Positions 1 to 8,289 are shown, numbered from the stretch's first letter. The stretch: 45,411 nucleotides of DNA from Ruminococcaceae bacterium UBA2854 (GCA_002350765.1 DEFK01000010.1:12735-58145), one strand, 5' to 3'. Numbers and translations are program-made. Notes: generated by a model from the letters alone, not told the origin.

Positions 1-136
1 ACGGGTTCGAGATGGAAGTCCTCTCCTTTATAAACATACTGATGACCCAACACACTCTACTATTGTATATATCAGGATAATATTCTCTCGGAGCCGAAGA
101 TTTACATATAAACCTGATATATATGTATTCTGGTAA
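1..136. other. Left-edge stretch, no gene recognised; long-loop inverted repeat
   Basis: An 11-bp inverted repeat (TATATATCAGG at 66-76 and CCTGATATATA at 113-123) encloses a 36-nt loop. One plus-strand frame is open from the edge to a stop at 134-136 and could be the tail of a gene lying to the left. Its 44 residues match nothing I recognise and the region is AT-rich, so I do not call a CDS. Confidence 0.3.
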
Positions 137-153
137 ACTGTAAAGTATTATTA

Positions 154-186
154 AAAACGAGTAAGCTAAAAGCGCTTACTCGTTTT
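154..186. terminator. Strong bidirectional rho-independent terminator
   Basis: A perfect 13-bp stem (AAAACGAGTAAGC / GCTTACTCGTTTT) has a 7-nt loop. It ends in TTTT on the plus strand and, read the other way, in TTTTTAATAAT. It could end a gene entering from the left and also back up the terminator of the transpeptidase gene to its right. Confidence 0.75.
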
Positions 187-207
187 AACAGTTTTATTAT
201 AAATAAT

Positions 208-227
208 GGGCAGCGAATTCGCTGCCC
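208..227 (-). terminator. Hairpin after the L,D-transpeptidase gene
   Basis: A perfect 20-bp palindrome (GGGCAGCGAA followed by its reverse complement) lies 8 nt beyond the stop codon of the minus-strand transpeptidase gene. The following tract is only moderately T-rich (ATTATTTATAAT). Confidence 0.65.
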
Positions 228-234
228 AAAAATA

Positions 235-1632
235 TTAGTTTTTAACAATTACCAGCTCGCCTACGAAGGAGTTGTCGTAAATCTTCTTCGCTGATGATAC
301 CGATACGTTTACACATCCGTGAGAGCCTCTTCCCTGGCGGTAGAGCTGACCTCCGAACGCGCTCTGCCATGTCGCGTCGTGGATACCCTGGCCGCTGTAT
401 GTAAAGCCCATCCAGTAGCTTACGCGCGTCGTCCACTTACTTCCTCTGTAGGAACCCTTTAATATAGCGGGTGACTTATGGCTTAAGATATGGTGATGTC
501 CGACCGTAGTCGCTCTGTCTCCGGGAGCGCCTGTAATAACGGCTGTGGAGAAAATAACCTTATTCTTCTTAAACACCTTAAGATTCTGGTTAGAGATAGA
601 AACCTCGATTCTGTCTCCGGGGAGCTTACAAGCAGCATTTAGTGAAGCAAAATAGCCCACTCTTACACTTTTCGCCACTTTTCGTACAGCTCTTACGGTA
701 TAATTATGCATCGAACCGCTTAACAGTCCTTTGTCTACAAACTTAGTTTGCATTAACGATTTAATCTTAACTCCGTCTCGGTAAAGCTCATACTTATCGG
801 CGTGAAGCACGCTGTCCCATCCGAGCTTTATAGCTGTTTCGGTAGCTTTAAGCTTCTTAAAGTTCTTAGGAGCGCCGAATAACGTCATACCCTTTACGGC
901 TTTACCCGCGCTGACAGCGGAATTACCCGCCTCGATTCTCTGGCTTATAATCTTGTATTTATAAACCGTACCGCCTGTAAGGTTCTTATCGGTATATTCG
1001 AGGAGGTCGTCTTTTCCGACAACGCGAACCTTTTTATACGAAGTAAAGCTTCCGTCGTCTTTCTCGTCGCTTCTGAAAATATGATACTTATCCGCCTTTT
1101 CACTTCTGGTCCATTTAATCGTAATGGAGGAAGTTGTTTTAGCGGCTACGAAAACATTCTTGATATTCTCGAGCTTAGTCATAACCGAAATATCCGCGGA
1201 ACGGCTCTGGGTAATACAGCCGTTAGTCACTCTGTACGCAAAGACAAGATATTTATAGATTCTCGCTTCGGACAGACCTGTATCTCTGAACGTATTACTT
1301 TTAACTGTCTTGTATTTTTCGTATTCTCCGATTTTACCGTTCTCGTCCTCGCTTGCGCGGTAAATCGTATATAAGGTAGCGTTATCGCTTTTGTCCCAGC
1401 TTAAAAGCAGAGAGTTCGAGCTAACCTCGGACGCTTTAAGTCCCTTTATTTCTCCGGGGATTACTTTCGCCTCTGTCGCGGGCTCAACTGCGCCTGTGGG
1501 ATTCAAAAACTTAGCCGCGGCAACCGCTTCGTCGCCCGTAGCGGTATTCGCGGAAGCCGTAACACCTACGGGAACCGCTACACAGATTATAATCGCCAAT
1601 AAAAACGCAAACGGAATAATAAACTTTTTCAT
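235..1632 (-). CDS. Secreted L,D-transpeptidase (YkuD) with fibronectin type III repeats
   Basis: Likely a wall enzyme that forms 3-3 peptidoglycan cross-links or anchors proteins, acting outside the membrane. Residues 1 to about 30 are a signal peptide (MKKF, then a hydrophobic run to VTASA). Three fibronectin type III-like repeats follow at about 60-145, 155-245 and 255-330. The C-terminal 125 residues are a YkuD domain: HHILSHKS, then a His about 25 residues before the catalytic motif SHGCVN, with Cys440 as nucleophile (numbered from this ATG). The start is ambiguous. The ATG at 1632 has AAGGA at about 7 nt, while an in-frame TTG at 1638 lies 7 nt after a stronger GGAGG. A consensus promoter lies upstream. 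The domain call is firm; the repeats are family inference. No partner gene is adjacent. Confidence 0.88.
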   Translation of the reverse strand: MKKFIIPFAFLLAIIICVAVPVGVTASANTATGDEAVAAAKFLNPTGAVEPATEAKVIPGEIKGLKASEVSSNSLLLSWDKSDNATLYTIYRASEDENGKIGEYEKYKTVKSNTFRDTGLSEARIYKYLVFAYRVTNGCITQSRSADISVMTKLENIKNVFVAAKTTSSITIKWTRSEKADKYHIFRSDEKDDGSFTSYKKVRVVGKDDLLEYTDKNLTGGTVYKYKIISQRIEAGNSAVSAGKAVKGMTLFGAPKNFKKLKATETAIKLGWDSVLHADKYELYRDGVKIKSLMQTKFVDKGLLSGSMHNYTVRAVRKVAKSVRVGYFASLNAACKLPGDRIEVSISNQNLKVFKKNKVIFSTAVITGAPGDRATTVGHHHILSHKSPAILKGSYRGSKWTTRVSYWMGFTYSGQGIHDATWQSAFGGQLYRQGRGSHGCVNVSVSSAKKIYDNSFVGELVIVKN

Positions 1633-1716
1633 CGACAATTCCTTACCTCCAAAAATATAATAAAACTTTTATAGTCAACTTATAATTACAGTTCTTCAAA
1701 TTAAGTTTACAACTAA

Positions 1717-1745
1717 ATTTTACTAGTCCTCGACGCTTTTGTCAA
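1717..1745 (-). promoter_or_regulatory. Sigma-A promoter of the L,D-transpeptidase gene
   Basis: On the minus strand, TTGACA (1740-1745), a 17-nt spacer and TAAAAT (1717-1722) make a near-consensus promoter. The leader is about 75-80 nt. A second TTGACT closer to the gene lacks a good -10. Confidence 0.7.
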
Positions 1746-1910
1746 TATCAATTTTTATCATTCTATTTTATATATAAAAACATCAATTATTTTTACCGCT
1801 TATTTATATGTTTTGCCCCCGACATTTGATTGTACGTAGAAAAACAGATAATATTCGCTTATTATATGTAGTTTTTTTATATGTTTTTTAAATTATTTTC
1901 GCTAATTCTC

Positions 1911-1939
1911 TTGAATTTACCTTTAATCTTAGCTATTAT
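1911..1939 (+). promoter_or_regulatory. Probable promoter of the corrinoid adenosyltransferase gene
   Basis: TTGAAT (1911-1916), a 17-nt spacer and TATTAT (1934-1939) predict a transcript start near 1946, just before the GAGGTGA ribosome binding site. This supports the ATG at 1962 and argues against the longer open frame that begins at 1881. No cobalamin riboswitch is visible. Confidence 0.5.
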
Positions 1940-1961
1940 TATATATAAGAGAGGTGAGCTT

Positions 1962-2477
1962 ATGGTACATATTTACTACGGCGACGGAAAAGGTAAAACC
2001 ACCGCCGCGATCGGACTTGCCGCGCGTGCCGCGGGCAGCAGGATGAAGGTGCTTTTCGTACAGTTTTTAAAAACCGAATTTTCGGGCGAGCGCCATACTC
2101 TCAGCCATACGGAAAATATAAGCCTGAGCTTCGCTCCCTTGGAGCTGAAATTCACCTTCGATATGAACGATAACGAAAAGCGTGAAGCCGCTCAGGTTTT
2201 CAGAAAAATCTTTGACGACAGCGTTACTAAAGTTTTTACCCAGAAATACGATATGGTCGTTTTTGACGAAATATTCACCGCTATCGAGGCGGGAATGATT
2301 AGCGAGCACGACGTTTATGAATTCGTATCCAACGCGCCAAAAAACTTAGAAATCGTTATGACAGGTCATAATCCGCCCGAGCGTTTACTCGCTCTCGCCG
2401 ATTATATAACCGAAATGAAAAAAATCCGCCATCCCTACGATAAAGGAGTTCAGGCGAGATTCGGTATAGAGTTTTAA
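1962..2477 (+). CDS. cobO: Cob(I)yrinic acid a,c-diamide / cobalamin adenosyltransferase (CobA/CobO type)
   Basis: Transfers the adenosyl group of ATP to cob(I)alamin or a corrinoid precursor, giving the coenzyme B12 form; cytoplasmic. It has 171 residues, normal for the family. The Walker A motif GDGKGKTT is at residues 7-14 right after the first strand, VVFDEIF serves as the Walker B-like strand near residue 110, and the C-terminus MKKIRHPYDKGVQARFGIEF matches the conserved family ending. The ATG at 1962 is chosen because GAGGTGA lies just upstream; the extra 27 residues of the longer frame are AT-rich and unlike the family. It is a single gene between convergent or diverging neighbours with no other B12 gene nearby, so it probably serves corrinoid salvage. 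Confidence 0.9.
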   Translation: MVHIYYGDGKGKTTAAIGLAARAAGSRMKVLFVQFLKTEFSGERHTLSHTENISLSFAPLELKFTFDMNDNEKREAAQVFRKIFDDSVTKVFTQKYDMVVFDEIFTAIEAGMISEHDVYEFVSNAPKNLEIVMTGHNPPERLLALADYITEMKKIRHPYDKGVQARFGIEF

Positions 2478-2586
2478 TATAAATATTTTTTGCTCTACAG
2501 GAGTTAAGTAAGATGTTCTTTTTCTTAACACCGTTACGCTTCAATATTTATATAAGTTTTGAGTAATTTCCTATAGAGTAAAAAGA

Positions 2587-2604
2587 GCGGTTCGTCTGAA
2601 CCGC
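2587..2604. terminator. Bidirectional terminator between the adenosyltransferase and cohesin-like genes
   Basis: GCGGTTC, GTCT, GAACCGC form a 7-bp stem flanked by AAAAAG on one side and CCCTTTTTT on the other, so it can stop both convergent transcripts. It lies 7 nt past the stop of the minus-strand gene. Confidence 0.8.
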
Positions 2605-2610
2605 CCTTTT

Positions 2611-3741
2611 TTATTTAATCTTGATCTTTAACTTCTTGGTAACTGTTTTAGATTTATAAGCCGAGTTACCGTTAACCTTAACCTTGATTGCTATTTTGAT
2701 TGTTCCCTTGGAATACTGACCTTTTTTCAGCTTAATCTTGCCCGAGGTCTTTCCGACAACAACCTTTCTGTAAATCTTTTTGGTCGTACCTTTTTTAACC
2801 TTAATGATTGTATACTTGCCCTTGGCTTTTTTAACCTTAATCACCTTTAAGATTACGGCTTTTTTCTTAAGCGTTTTAGCCTTAACCGACTTATTGGAGA
2901 CTGTTACCTTTATCGGATTGGCCTTTTTGGTGGCTTTTTTTGCAGGAGCCGCGGTAGTCGCCTCGGTAGCTGTTGTGCTCTCGGGCTCGGTCGGCTCAAC
3001 TGTCGCGCCTGTCGGAGTTGTTGAAGTAGTAGCTTCGGTGGATTCGGTAGACTGTGTGGTTTCTACCGTCTCGCTCGAAGATTTGCCCGACTCGGGCTGA
3101 GTCGCGGAAGTATCCTCCGTGGGATTAGATGCCGTGCTTTCGGTGGTTTCCTTAGCTTCCGTAGTTTCCTGAGCGGAGGTGGTCTCCTGCGTGGAAGTTG
3201 TTCCCTGCGCGGAGGTAGTTATCGGCTCGGAAGTTTCTTCGGGAGTTCCTGTAGTTTCCTCGGGCTCGCCCTCAACTTGCGTTTTTAATGTATACGGCAG
3301 AGTTATTCCGTCAGGAACTACAAAGACAGGTACGTTTTTCTCCAGTTTGTAATAGAAGAATTCATCCAGTACGCATGCTACGGGCAGTTCGCTCACGTCT
3401 TCATTAACCGTAAACTTCGCGCTTGCAACTATCTTATCCTCACCGAAGTCATACTGTTCGTCTATATTAGTTGCGTTAAACAGCACTTTATTTCCCGAGA
3501 CTTTGTTGTACATATCGCCGACATGCGGGAAGATTACGCTATTCTCGACAATCGAAAGCTGCTCGCCAAAGGAAATCTCTCCCTCCAGACAGCAAATTTT
3601 TGTATCGGAAACATTCGCTAAAAAATTAAGCGTAACCTCGCTTCCCGCTTTATAGCTTTTATCAGCGGCAAACGCGGGAATCGCGACAATCGCCGAAGCG
3701 ATAATCAGAATAGATAAAAAAATTGATAAAGTTTTCTTCAT
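2611..3741 (-). CDS. Secreted cohesin-like protein with Thr/Ser-rich linker and Lys-rich C-terminal domain
   Basis: Function unknown. It has 376 residues: a signal peptide (MKKTLSIF to about AFAA, residue 25), then a beta-rich segment (about 28-150) beginning KAGSEVTLNFLANVSDTKI. That start resembles cohesin or other carbohydrate-scaffold modules, which typically open with a phrase on interval- or value-defined structure. Next is a linker of ETT/SAQ/TTE repeats (about 155-270), then a very basic beta domain (AKTLKKKAVILKVIKVKKAK...YKSKTVTKKLKIKIK) of a kind common at the C-termini of Clostridial surface proteins, perhaps for contact with wall polymers. ATG has GGAGG at about 6 nt. It lies 18 nt after the PAP2 gene and is probably co-transcribed with it. 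The cohesin assignment is moderate; no dockerin was seen in the window. Confidence 0.75.
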   Translation of the reverse strand: MKKTLSIFLSILIIASAIVAIPAFAADKSYKAGSEVTLNFLANVSDTKICCLEGEISFGEQLSIVENSVIFPHVGDMYNKVSGNKVLFNATNIDEQYDFGEDKIVASAKFTVNEDVSELPVACVLDEFFYYKLEKNVPVFVVPDGITLPYTLKTQVEGEPEETTGTPEETSEPITTSAQGTTSTQETTSAQETTEAKETTESTASNPTEDTSATQPESGKSSSETVETTQSTESTEATTSTTPTGATVEPTEPESTTATEATTAAPAKKATKKANPIKVTVSNKSVKAKTLKKKAVILKVIKVKKAKGKYTIIKVKKGTTKKIYRKVVVGKTSGKIKLKKGQYSKGTIKIAIKVKVNGNSAYKSKTVTKKLKIKIK

Positions 3742-3759
3742 AGTATCCTCCTGAAAGAG

Positions 3760-4350
3760 TTATGATTTCTGTTTTCCTTTTCCGATTCTTAACAGTTTAT
3801 CATCAAATCGGAATTTTTTGAAAATAAATATAGCTAATAATCCCGCCGCTATACCTATCAGCATTCCCGCGATTACGTCCGTCGGAAAATGCACATAGTT
3901 GTAAAGTCTCGAGAATCCAACAAAAGCGGCAAGCACCACCAAAACAATTCCGACCTTCTTATTAACCTTAAAGAAAGACGTCGCCAGCGCGAACGCGCAA
4001 ATTGTATGCGTAGACGGGAAGCTGAAACCAGTAGTCTTTCCCGTATTAAGCGTAAACGGCATCACCGCGTTATGGAAGCTGTAATACAAATCATACGGAC
4101 GCGGTCTTGCTACAAGATTCTTTATAATGCCCTCGCCGGCAATCACGCCCAGCGCGATAGCAAACAACGCCGTCGCCGCCGCGGGACGGGTTTTTCTCGG
4201 AATAAGAAGTAACAGTCCTAGTAAAATCGGAAGAATACATTTTTCAGCCGATAACGACAGTACCGCCATAACGGGATCTAAAAAGTCGTTTCGGATATTA
4301 TTGGCTATAAAATCCAGTATTCCAAAATCAAATCCAAGTATAAAATCCAA
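3760..4350 (-). CDS. PAP2-family membrane phosphatase
   Basis: An integral membrane lipid phosphatase, possibly acting on undecaprenyl pyrophosphate or phosphatidate. All three signature motifs of the acid phosphatase/PAP2 superfamily are present: KNLVARPRP, SFPSTHT and SRLYNYVHFPTD, with the nucleophilic His in the last. It has about 196 residues and five or six hydrophobic segments. The start is unusual: the first in-frame GTG (4359) sits only 1 nt after GGAGG, too close for initiation, whereas the TTG at 4350 is 10 nt after it, so I prefer TTG. The cohesin-like gene follows at 18 nt. The exact substrate cannot be read from the sequence. Confidence 0.88.
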   Translation of the reverse strand: MDFILGFDFGILDFIANNIRNDFLDPVMAVLSLSAEKCILPILLGLLLLIPRKTRPAAATALFAIALGVIAGEGIIKNLVARPRPYDLYYSFHNAVMPFTLNTGKTTGFSFPSTHTICAFALATSFFKVNKKVGIVLVVLAAFVGFSRLYNYVHFPTDVIAGMLIGIAAGLLAIFIFKKFRFDDKLLRIGKGKQKS

Positions 4351-4376
4351 AGAAATCACTCCTCCATAGACTTATA

Positions 4377-4407
4377 GTATCATATATAGTTTATTGTATC
4401 ATATATA
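4377..4407 (-). promoter_or_regulatory. Direct repeat in the PAP2 promoter region
   Basis: GTATCATATATA occurs twice (4377-4388 and 4396-4407), 19 bp apart, immediately upstream of the PAP2 gene. Read on the minus strand each copy contains a -10-like TATGATAC. The repeats may be alternative -10 boxes or a binding site. No convincing -35 was found. Confidence 0.35.
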
Positions 4408-4462
4408 AAATAAAAAGTCTATTAATAATTCTCACGAAAATTACACCTGAAATATGATAAAA

Positions 4463-4489
4463 ACGCCGAATGGGAAACCCATTCGGCGT
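4463..4489 (-). terminator. Terminator of nifJ
   Basis: A perfect 12-bp stem (ACGCCGAATGGG / CCCATTCGGCGT) with a 3-nt loop is followed on the minus strand by TTTTTATCAT. It lies 27 nt past the nifJ stop. Confidence 0.88.
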
Positions 4490-4516
4490 AATTATTAAGT
4501 ATATACAACCGAGTTA

Positions 4517-7500
4517 TCAGGTAGCGTCCTCGAAGCTTGCGAGCTTAGCGAGGTGAGCGTACTTCTTCTCAGCACCTGTTTCAGCCTCTTCGAAGAGCTT
4601 CTCGGCTCTTTCGGGGAACTTACGTGAGAGAGCGTTGTAACGAACTTCGCCCATAATAAAGTCACGATAAGAAGCCGAGGGAGCTTTGCTGTCGAGGATG
4701 AACGGATTCTTGTTCTCGTCAGCGAGTCTCGGATCATAACGGAAGAGGTTCCAGTAGCCTGCGTCAACAGCCTTCTTCTCCTCGTCCTGAGCGATTCCCA
4801 TACCGCCCTTGATACCGTGGTTGATACAAGGAGCGTAAGCGATGATGATAGAAGGTCCGTTATAGCTTTCAGCCTCTATCATAGCCTTGAGAACCTGGTT
4901 GTTGTTAGCGCCCATAGCAACCTGAGCAACGTATACATAGCCGTAGCTCATAGCGATAGCCGCGAGATCCTTCTTCTTAACAGCCTTACCTGCAGCCGCG
5001 AACTGAGCGATTGAACCGATAGGTGTAGCCTTAGAAGCCTGACCGCCTGTGTTGGAGTAAACCTCTGTATCGAATACGAGGATATTTACGTTCTCGCCCG
5101 AAGCGATTACGTGGTCAAGACCGCCGAAGCCGATATCATAAGCCCAGCCGTCGCCGCCGAAGATCCACATAGACTTCTTAGCGAGCTCGTCCTTGTCAAC
5201 GAGAGTCTTTTTAGCGAGATCAGCTACAGCGTCGTCAGCCTGCTCGAGCTCGGAAATAAGAGCGTCTGTAGCGGCGCGGGAAGCCATAGAATCATCAAAT
5301 GTATCGAGATAAGCCGCGCAAGCGTCCTTTAAGGAAGCCTTAGAGGTCTTATCGGAGATTTCAGTAACATACTCAGCTAATCTGTTGCGGATAGCTTTCT
5401 GTCCGAGTGTCATACCGAGACCGAACTCAGCGTTATCCTCGAAGAGTGAGTTCATCCAAGCGGGGCCTCTGCCGAGCTTGTTTGTTGTATAAGGTGTAGC
5501 GGGTGCTGAACCGCCCCAGATTGAGGAACAACCTGTAGCGTTGGCGATAAACATTCTGTCGCCGAACAGCTGAGTAACGAGCTTAGCGTAAGGTGTTTCA
5601 CCACAGCCCGCGCAAGCGCCCGAGAACTCGAGTAACGGCTGGCTGAACTGGCTGCCCTTAACCGTGCTCTTCTTAAACTTCTCGGCAACCTCATCCTTAG
5701 GATCGAGGCTTACGCCGTAATCAAATACTGCCTGATACTTTCTCTGGCTGTCGATAGGCTTCATAGTAAGAGCCTTCTCACCCTTCTTACCGGGACATAC
5801 GTTAGCGCAAGCGCCGCAGCCTGTACAGTCAAGAGTAGAAACAGTCATTACGAATTTATATTCCTTAAGACCTGTAGCAACAGCAGTCTTAGTGTCAACG
5901 GGAGCGGCGTCAACCTCAGCGTCCGTCATAATTACGGGACGGATTACAGCGTGAGGACAAACGATCGCGCACTTGTTACACTGGATACAGTTATCGGGAT
6001 TCCACTCGGGAACGTCAACAGCGATTCCGCGCTTCTCGAAAGCTGCCGAACCCTGAGGACAAGTACCGTCTACGTAATCCATAAACGCGGAAACGGGGAG
6101 CTGGTTACCCTTATAAGCGTTAACGGGCTTTAATACCTTGTTAACATACTCTACGAGCTTACCGCTGCCTTCAGCCTTATCAACCGCGGCGTCGCCTGTA
6201 GCCTGAGCCCAGTCAGCGGGGATTTCAACCTTCTTTAAGTTCTCCATACCTGCGTCGATAGCGGCATAGTTCATATCAACGATAGCCTGGCCCTTCTTGA
6301 GGTAAGACTTCTTAGCCGCCGCCTTCATAAGCTCTTTAGCGTGGTCAGCGGGGATAATGTCGGCAATCTTGAAGAAAGCGGACTGTAATACAGTATTAAC
6401 ACGGTTTCCGAGACCGATTTCCTTACCGATCTTAATAGCGTCAACTGTATAGAAATTGATATTTCTCTCAGCGAGAATCTTCTTCATCTTAGCGGGGAGA
6501 CGGTGTGAAAGCTCTTCAACATCCCAAGGACAGTTGAGGAGGAATGAGCCGCCTTCCTTAAGGTCGTCTACGATATCATATTTATCAACGTAAGAGGGGT
6601 TATGACAAGCAACGAAGTCAGCCTTACTTACGTAGTATGTGGATTTAATCGGAGTATTGCCGAAACGTAAGTGGGAAACTGTAAGACCGCCCGACTTCTT
6701 TGAGTCGTAAGCGAAGTAACCCTGAGCGTACATATCGGTGTTATCGCCGATGATTTTGATTGAGTTCTTGTTAGCGCCTACAGTACCGTCAGCACCGAGT
6801 CCCCAGAACTTACAGGATGTAGTACCCTTAGGTGTAGTATCGGGATTCTCAACTCTCGGGAGAGAAAGGTTAGTAACGTCATCAACGATACCAACTGTAA
6901 ATCTTCTCTTAGGTGTAGCGGACTCAGCGTTTCTGTAAACAGCGATCATATCCGCGGGAGTTGTATCCTTTGAACCTAAGCCGTAACGACCTGTGTATAC
7001 CTTAACGTCTGAGAAATCAGAACCGTTAATAGCGGCGAGAACGTCGAGGTAGAGAGGTTCGCCGATTGAACCCGGCTCCTTAGTTCTGTCGAGAACAGAG
7101 ATAGTCTTAACAGTCTTAGGAAGCTCGGAAAGCATATAATCAGCAACGAAGGGACGATAAAGTCTAACCTTTAAGAGACCAACCTTTTCGCCGGCGGCGT
7201 TAAGATAGTCTACAACCTCTTCGATACAGTCACATACAGAACCCATAGCAACGATAACGTGCTCAGCGTCCTCAGCGCCGTAATAGTTAAAGGGCTTATA
7301 GTTAGTGCCGATTTTAGCGTTAACCTTATTCATATATTCTACTACAACCTCGGGAACCGCGTCGTAGTACTTGTTACAAGCTTCTCTTGCCTGGAAGAAG
7401 ATATCGTCGTTCTGAGCTGTACCTCTTGTTACAGGATGCTCAGGGTTAAGGCTTCTTCTTCTGAACGCCTCTACAGCGTCGTGGTCGAGTAACTCGTCGA

Positions 7501-8071
7501 GATCGTCGTAATCCCATGTTTCAATCTTCTGGATTTCGTGAGAAGTTCTGAAACCGTCGAAGAAATGTAAGAAAGGAACTCTGCCCTTAATTGCTGTAAG
7601 GTGAGCTACAGCCGCTAAGTCCATACACTCCTGGGGGTTGTTGGAGCAAAGCATAGCGAAACCTGTCTGACGACAAGCGTAAATATCGGAATGGTCACCG
7701 AAGATAGAGAGCGCGTGAGATGTAAGCGCACGAGCGGAAACGTGGATAACTCCGGGGAGTAATTCACCCGCGATTTTGTACATATTAGGAATCATAAGAA
7801 GCAGACCCTGGGAAGCGGTATATGTAGTAGTGAGAGCGCCTGCCGCTAAAGAACCGTGAACAGCGCCTGCCGCGCCGCCCTCGGACTGCATTTCAGTTAC
7901 CTGAACAGTACGTCCGAAAAGGTTAGTTCTGCCGTTAGCAGCCTCGTTATCAGTAACGTCGGCCATAACGGAAGAAGGTGTGATAGGATAGATAGCCGCA
8001 ACGTCTGTAAACGCATATGAAGCATGCGCGACAGCGGTATTACCATCCATGGTTTTCATTTTTCTTGCCAT
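4517..8071 (-). CDS. nifJ: Pyruvate:ferredoxin (flavodoxin) oxidoreductase
   Basis: Oxidatively decarboxylates pyruvate to acetyl-CoA and CO2, reducing ferredoxin; the central catabolic enzyme of anaerobic Clostridia. The 1184 residues are a full-length single-chain enzyme. In order: pyruvate-binding domain (KTMDGNTAVAHASYAF...), transketolase C-like domain, gamma domain (about 420-610), a two-cluster ferredoxin domain with CIQCNKCAIVCPHA (first Cys 695) and CTGCGACANVCPG (first Cys 749), then the TPP domain with the proximal-cluster motif CAGCGETPYAKL (about 825) and GDGWAYDIGFGGLDH (about 975). ATG follows AAGGAGG at 8 nt. The gene is monocistronic, with its own promoter and terminator. Confidence 0.98.
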   Translation of the reverse strand: MARKMKTMDGNTAVAHASYAFTDVAAIYPITPSSVMADVTDNEAANGRTNLFGRTVQVTEMQSEGGAAGAVHGSLAAGALTTTYTASQGLLLMIPNMYKIAGELLPGVIHVSARALTSHALSIFGDHSDIYACRQTGFAMLCSNNPQECMDLAAVAHLTAIKGRVPFLHFFDGFRTSHEIQKIETWDYDDLDELLDHDAVEAFRRRSLNPEHPVTRGTAQNDDIFFQAREACNKYYDAVPEVVVEYMNKVNAKIGTNYKPFNYYGAEDAEHVIVAMGSVCDCIEEVVDYLNAAGEKVGLLKVRLYRPFVADYMLSELPKTVKTISVLDRTKEPGSIGEPLYLDVLAAINGSDFSDVKVYTGRYGLGSKDTTPADMIAVYRNAESATPKRRFTVGIVDDVTNLSLPRVENPDTTPKGTTSCKFWGLGADGTVGANKNSIKIIGDNTDMYAQGYFAYDSKKSGGLTVSHLRFGNTPIKSTYYVSKADFVACHNPSYVDKYDIVDDLKEGGSFLLNCPWDVEELSHRLPAKMKKILAERNINFYTVDAIKIGKEIGLGNRVNTVLQSAFFKIADIIPADHAKELMKAAAKKSYLKKGQAIVDMNYAAIDAGMENLKKVEIPADWAQATGDAAVDKAEGSGKLVEYVNKVLKPVNAYKGNQLPVSAFMDYVDGTCPQGSAAFEKRGIAVDVPEWNPDNCIQCNKCAIVCPHAVIRPVIMTDAEVDAAPVDTKTAVATGLKEYKFVMTVSTLDCTGCGACANVCPGKKGEKALTMKPIDSQRKYQAVFDYGVSLDPKDEVAEKFKKSTVKGSQFSQPLLEFSGACAGCGETPYAKLVTQLFGDRMFIANATGCSSIWGGSAPATPYTTNKLGRGPAWMNSLFEDNAEFGLGMTLGQKAIRNRLAEYVTEISDKTSKASLKDACAAYLDTFDDSMASRAATDALISELEQADDAVADLAKKTLVDKDELAKKSMWIFGGDGWAYDIGFGGLDHVIASGENVNILVFDTEVYSNTGGQASKATPIGSIAQFAAAGKAVKKKDLAAIAMSYGYVYVAQVAMGANNNQVLKAMIEAESYNGPSIIIAYAPCINHGIKGGMGIAQDEEKKAVDAGYWNLFRYDPRLADENKNPFILDSKAPSASYRDFIMGEVRYNALSRKFPERAEKLFEEAETGAEKKYAHLAKLASFEDAT

Positions 8072-8100
8072 TTGAATGTCCTCCTTAAAAAATTGCGCAA

Positions 8101-8122
8101 TAATGTATTCTATAGAACATTA
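8101..8122 (-). promoter_or_regulatory. nifJ: Dyad just downstream of the nifJ promoter, candidate operator
   Basis: A palindrome centred on TTCTATAGAA, with outer arms TAATG and CATTA, begins about 4 nt after the predicted transcript start (about 8126). A second palindrome, ATTGCGCAAT, abuts it (8092-8101). The position suits a repressor site. The sequence does not match the Rex consensus. Confidence 0.4.
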
Positions 8123-8132
8123 TATCAGAATA

Positions 8133-8161
8133 ATTTTATCACTTCTGCGGGTAAAAGTAAA
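8133..8161 (-). promoter_or_regulatory. nifJ: Sigma-A promoter of nifJ
   Basis: TTTACT (8156-8161), a 17-nt spacer and TAAAAT (8133-8138) on the minus strand give a leader of about 55 nt. Confidence 0.65.
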
Positions 8162-8256
8162 GGGATTTTTAGCCGAAAATTGAACTTTTTGCATAAAACT
8201 ACGACCTTTTTCGTCAAATTGTATAGTTAGCTTTAACTAACTTTGCTTATGAATAA

Positions 8257-8284
8257 AAACGACCGATATTAATATCGATCGTTT
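8257..8284 (-). terminator. Terminator of the LRR lipoprotein gene
   Basis: AAAACGATCGATATT pairs with AATATCGGTCGTTTT (minus-strand reading; one G-U pair) and is followed by T-rich sequence. It lies just past the stop of the gene that ends at 8290 and partly works in the other direction. Confidence 0.75.
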
Positions 8285-8289
8285 TTTCT

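Noticed and set aside
1..30. tRNA 3' end suggested by GGTTCGAG at the left edge
   Set aside because: The flanking bases do not form a T-stem and no acceptor end or CCA follows.
1881..1961. N-terminal extension of the corrinoid adenosyltransferase
   Set aside because: The extra residues are AT-rich and hydrophobic, lie upstream of the likely promoter, and have no ribosome binding site; the family starts at the P-loop strand.
1639..1961. Cobalamin riboswitch upstream of the adenosyltransferase
   Set aside because: No B12-box-like GCCACTG sequence and the predicted leader is about 16 nt.
4495..4767. Minus-strand open frame overlapping the 3' end of nifJ
   Set aside because: Alternative frame of the nifJ coding strand with Ser/Arg-rich shadow composition and passing through the nifJ stop and terminator region.
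8092..8122. Rex operator at nifJ
   Set aside because: The dyad lacks the TTGTGAA/TTCACAA half-sites, so no named regulator is assigned.
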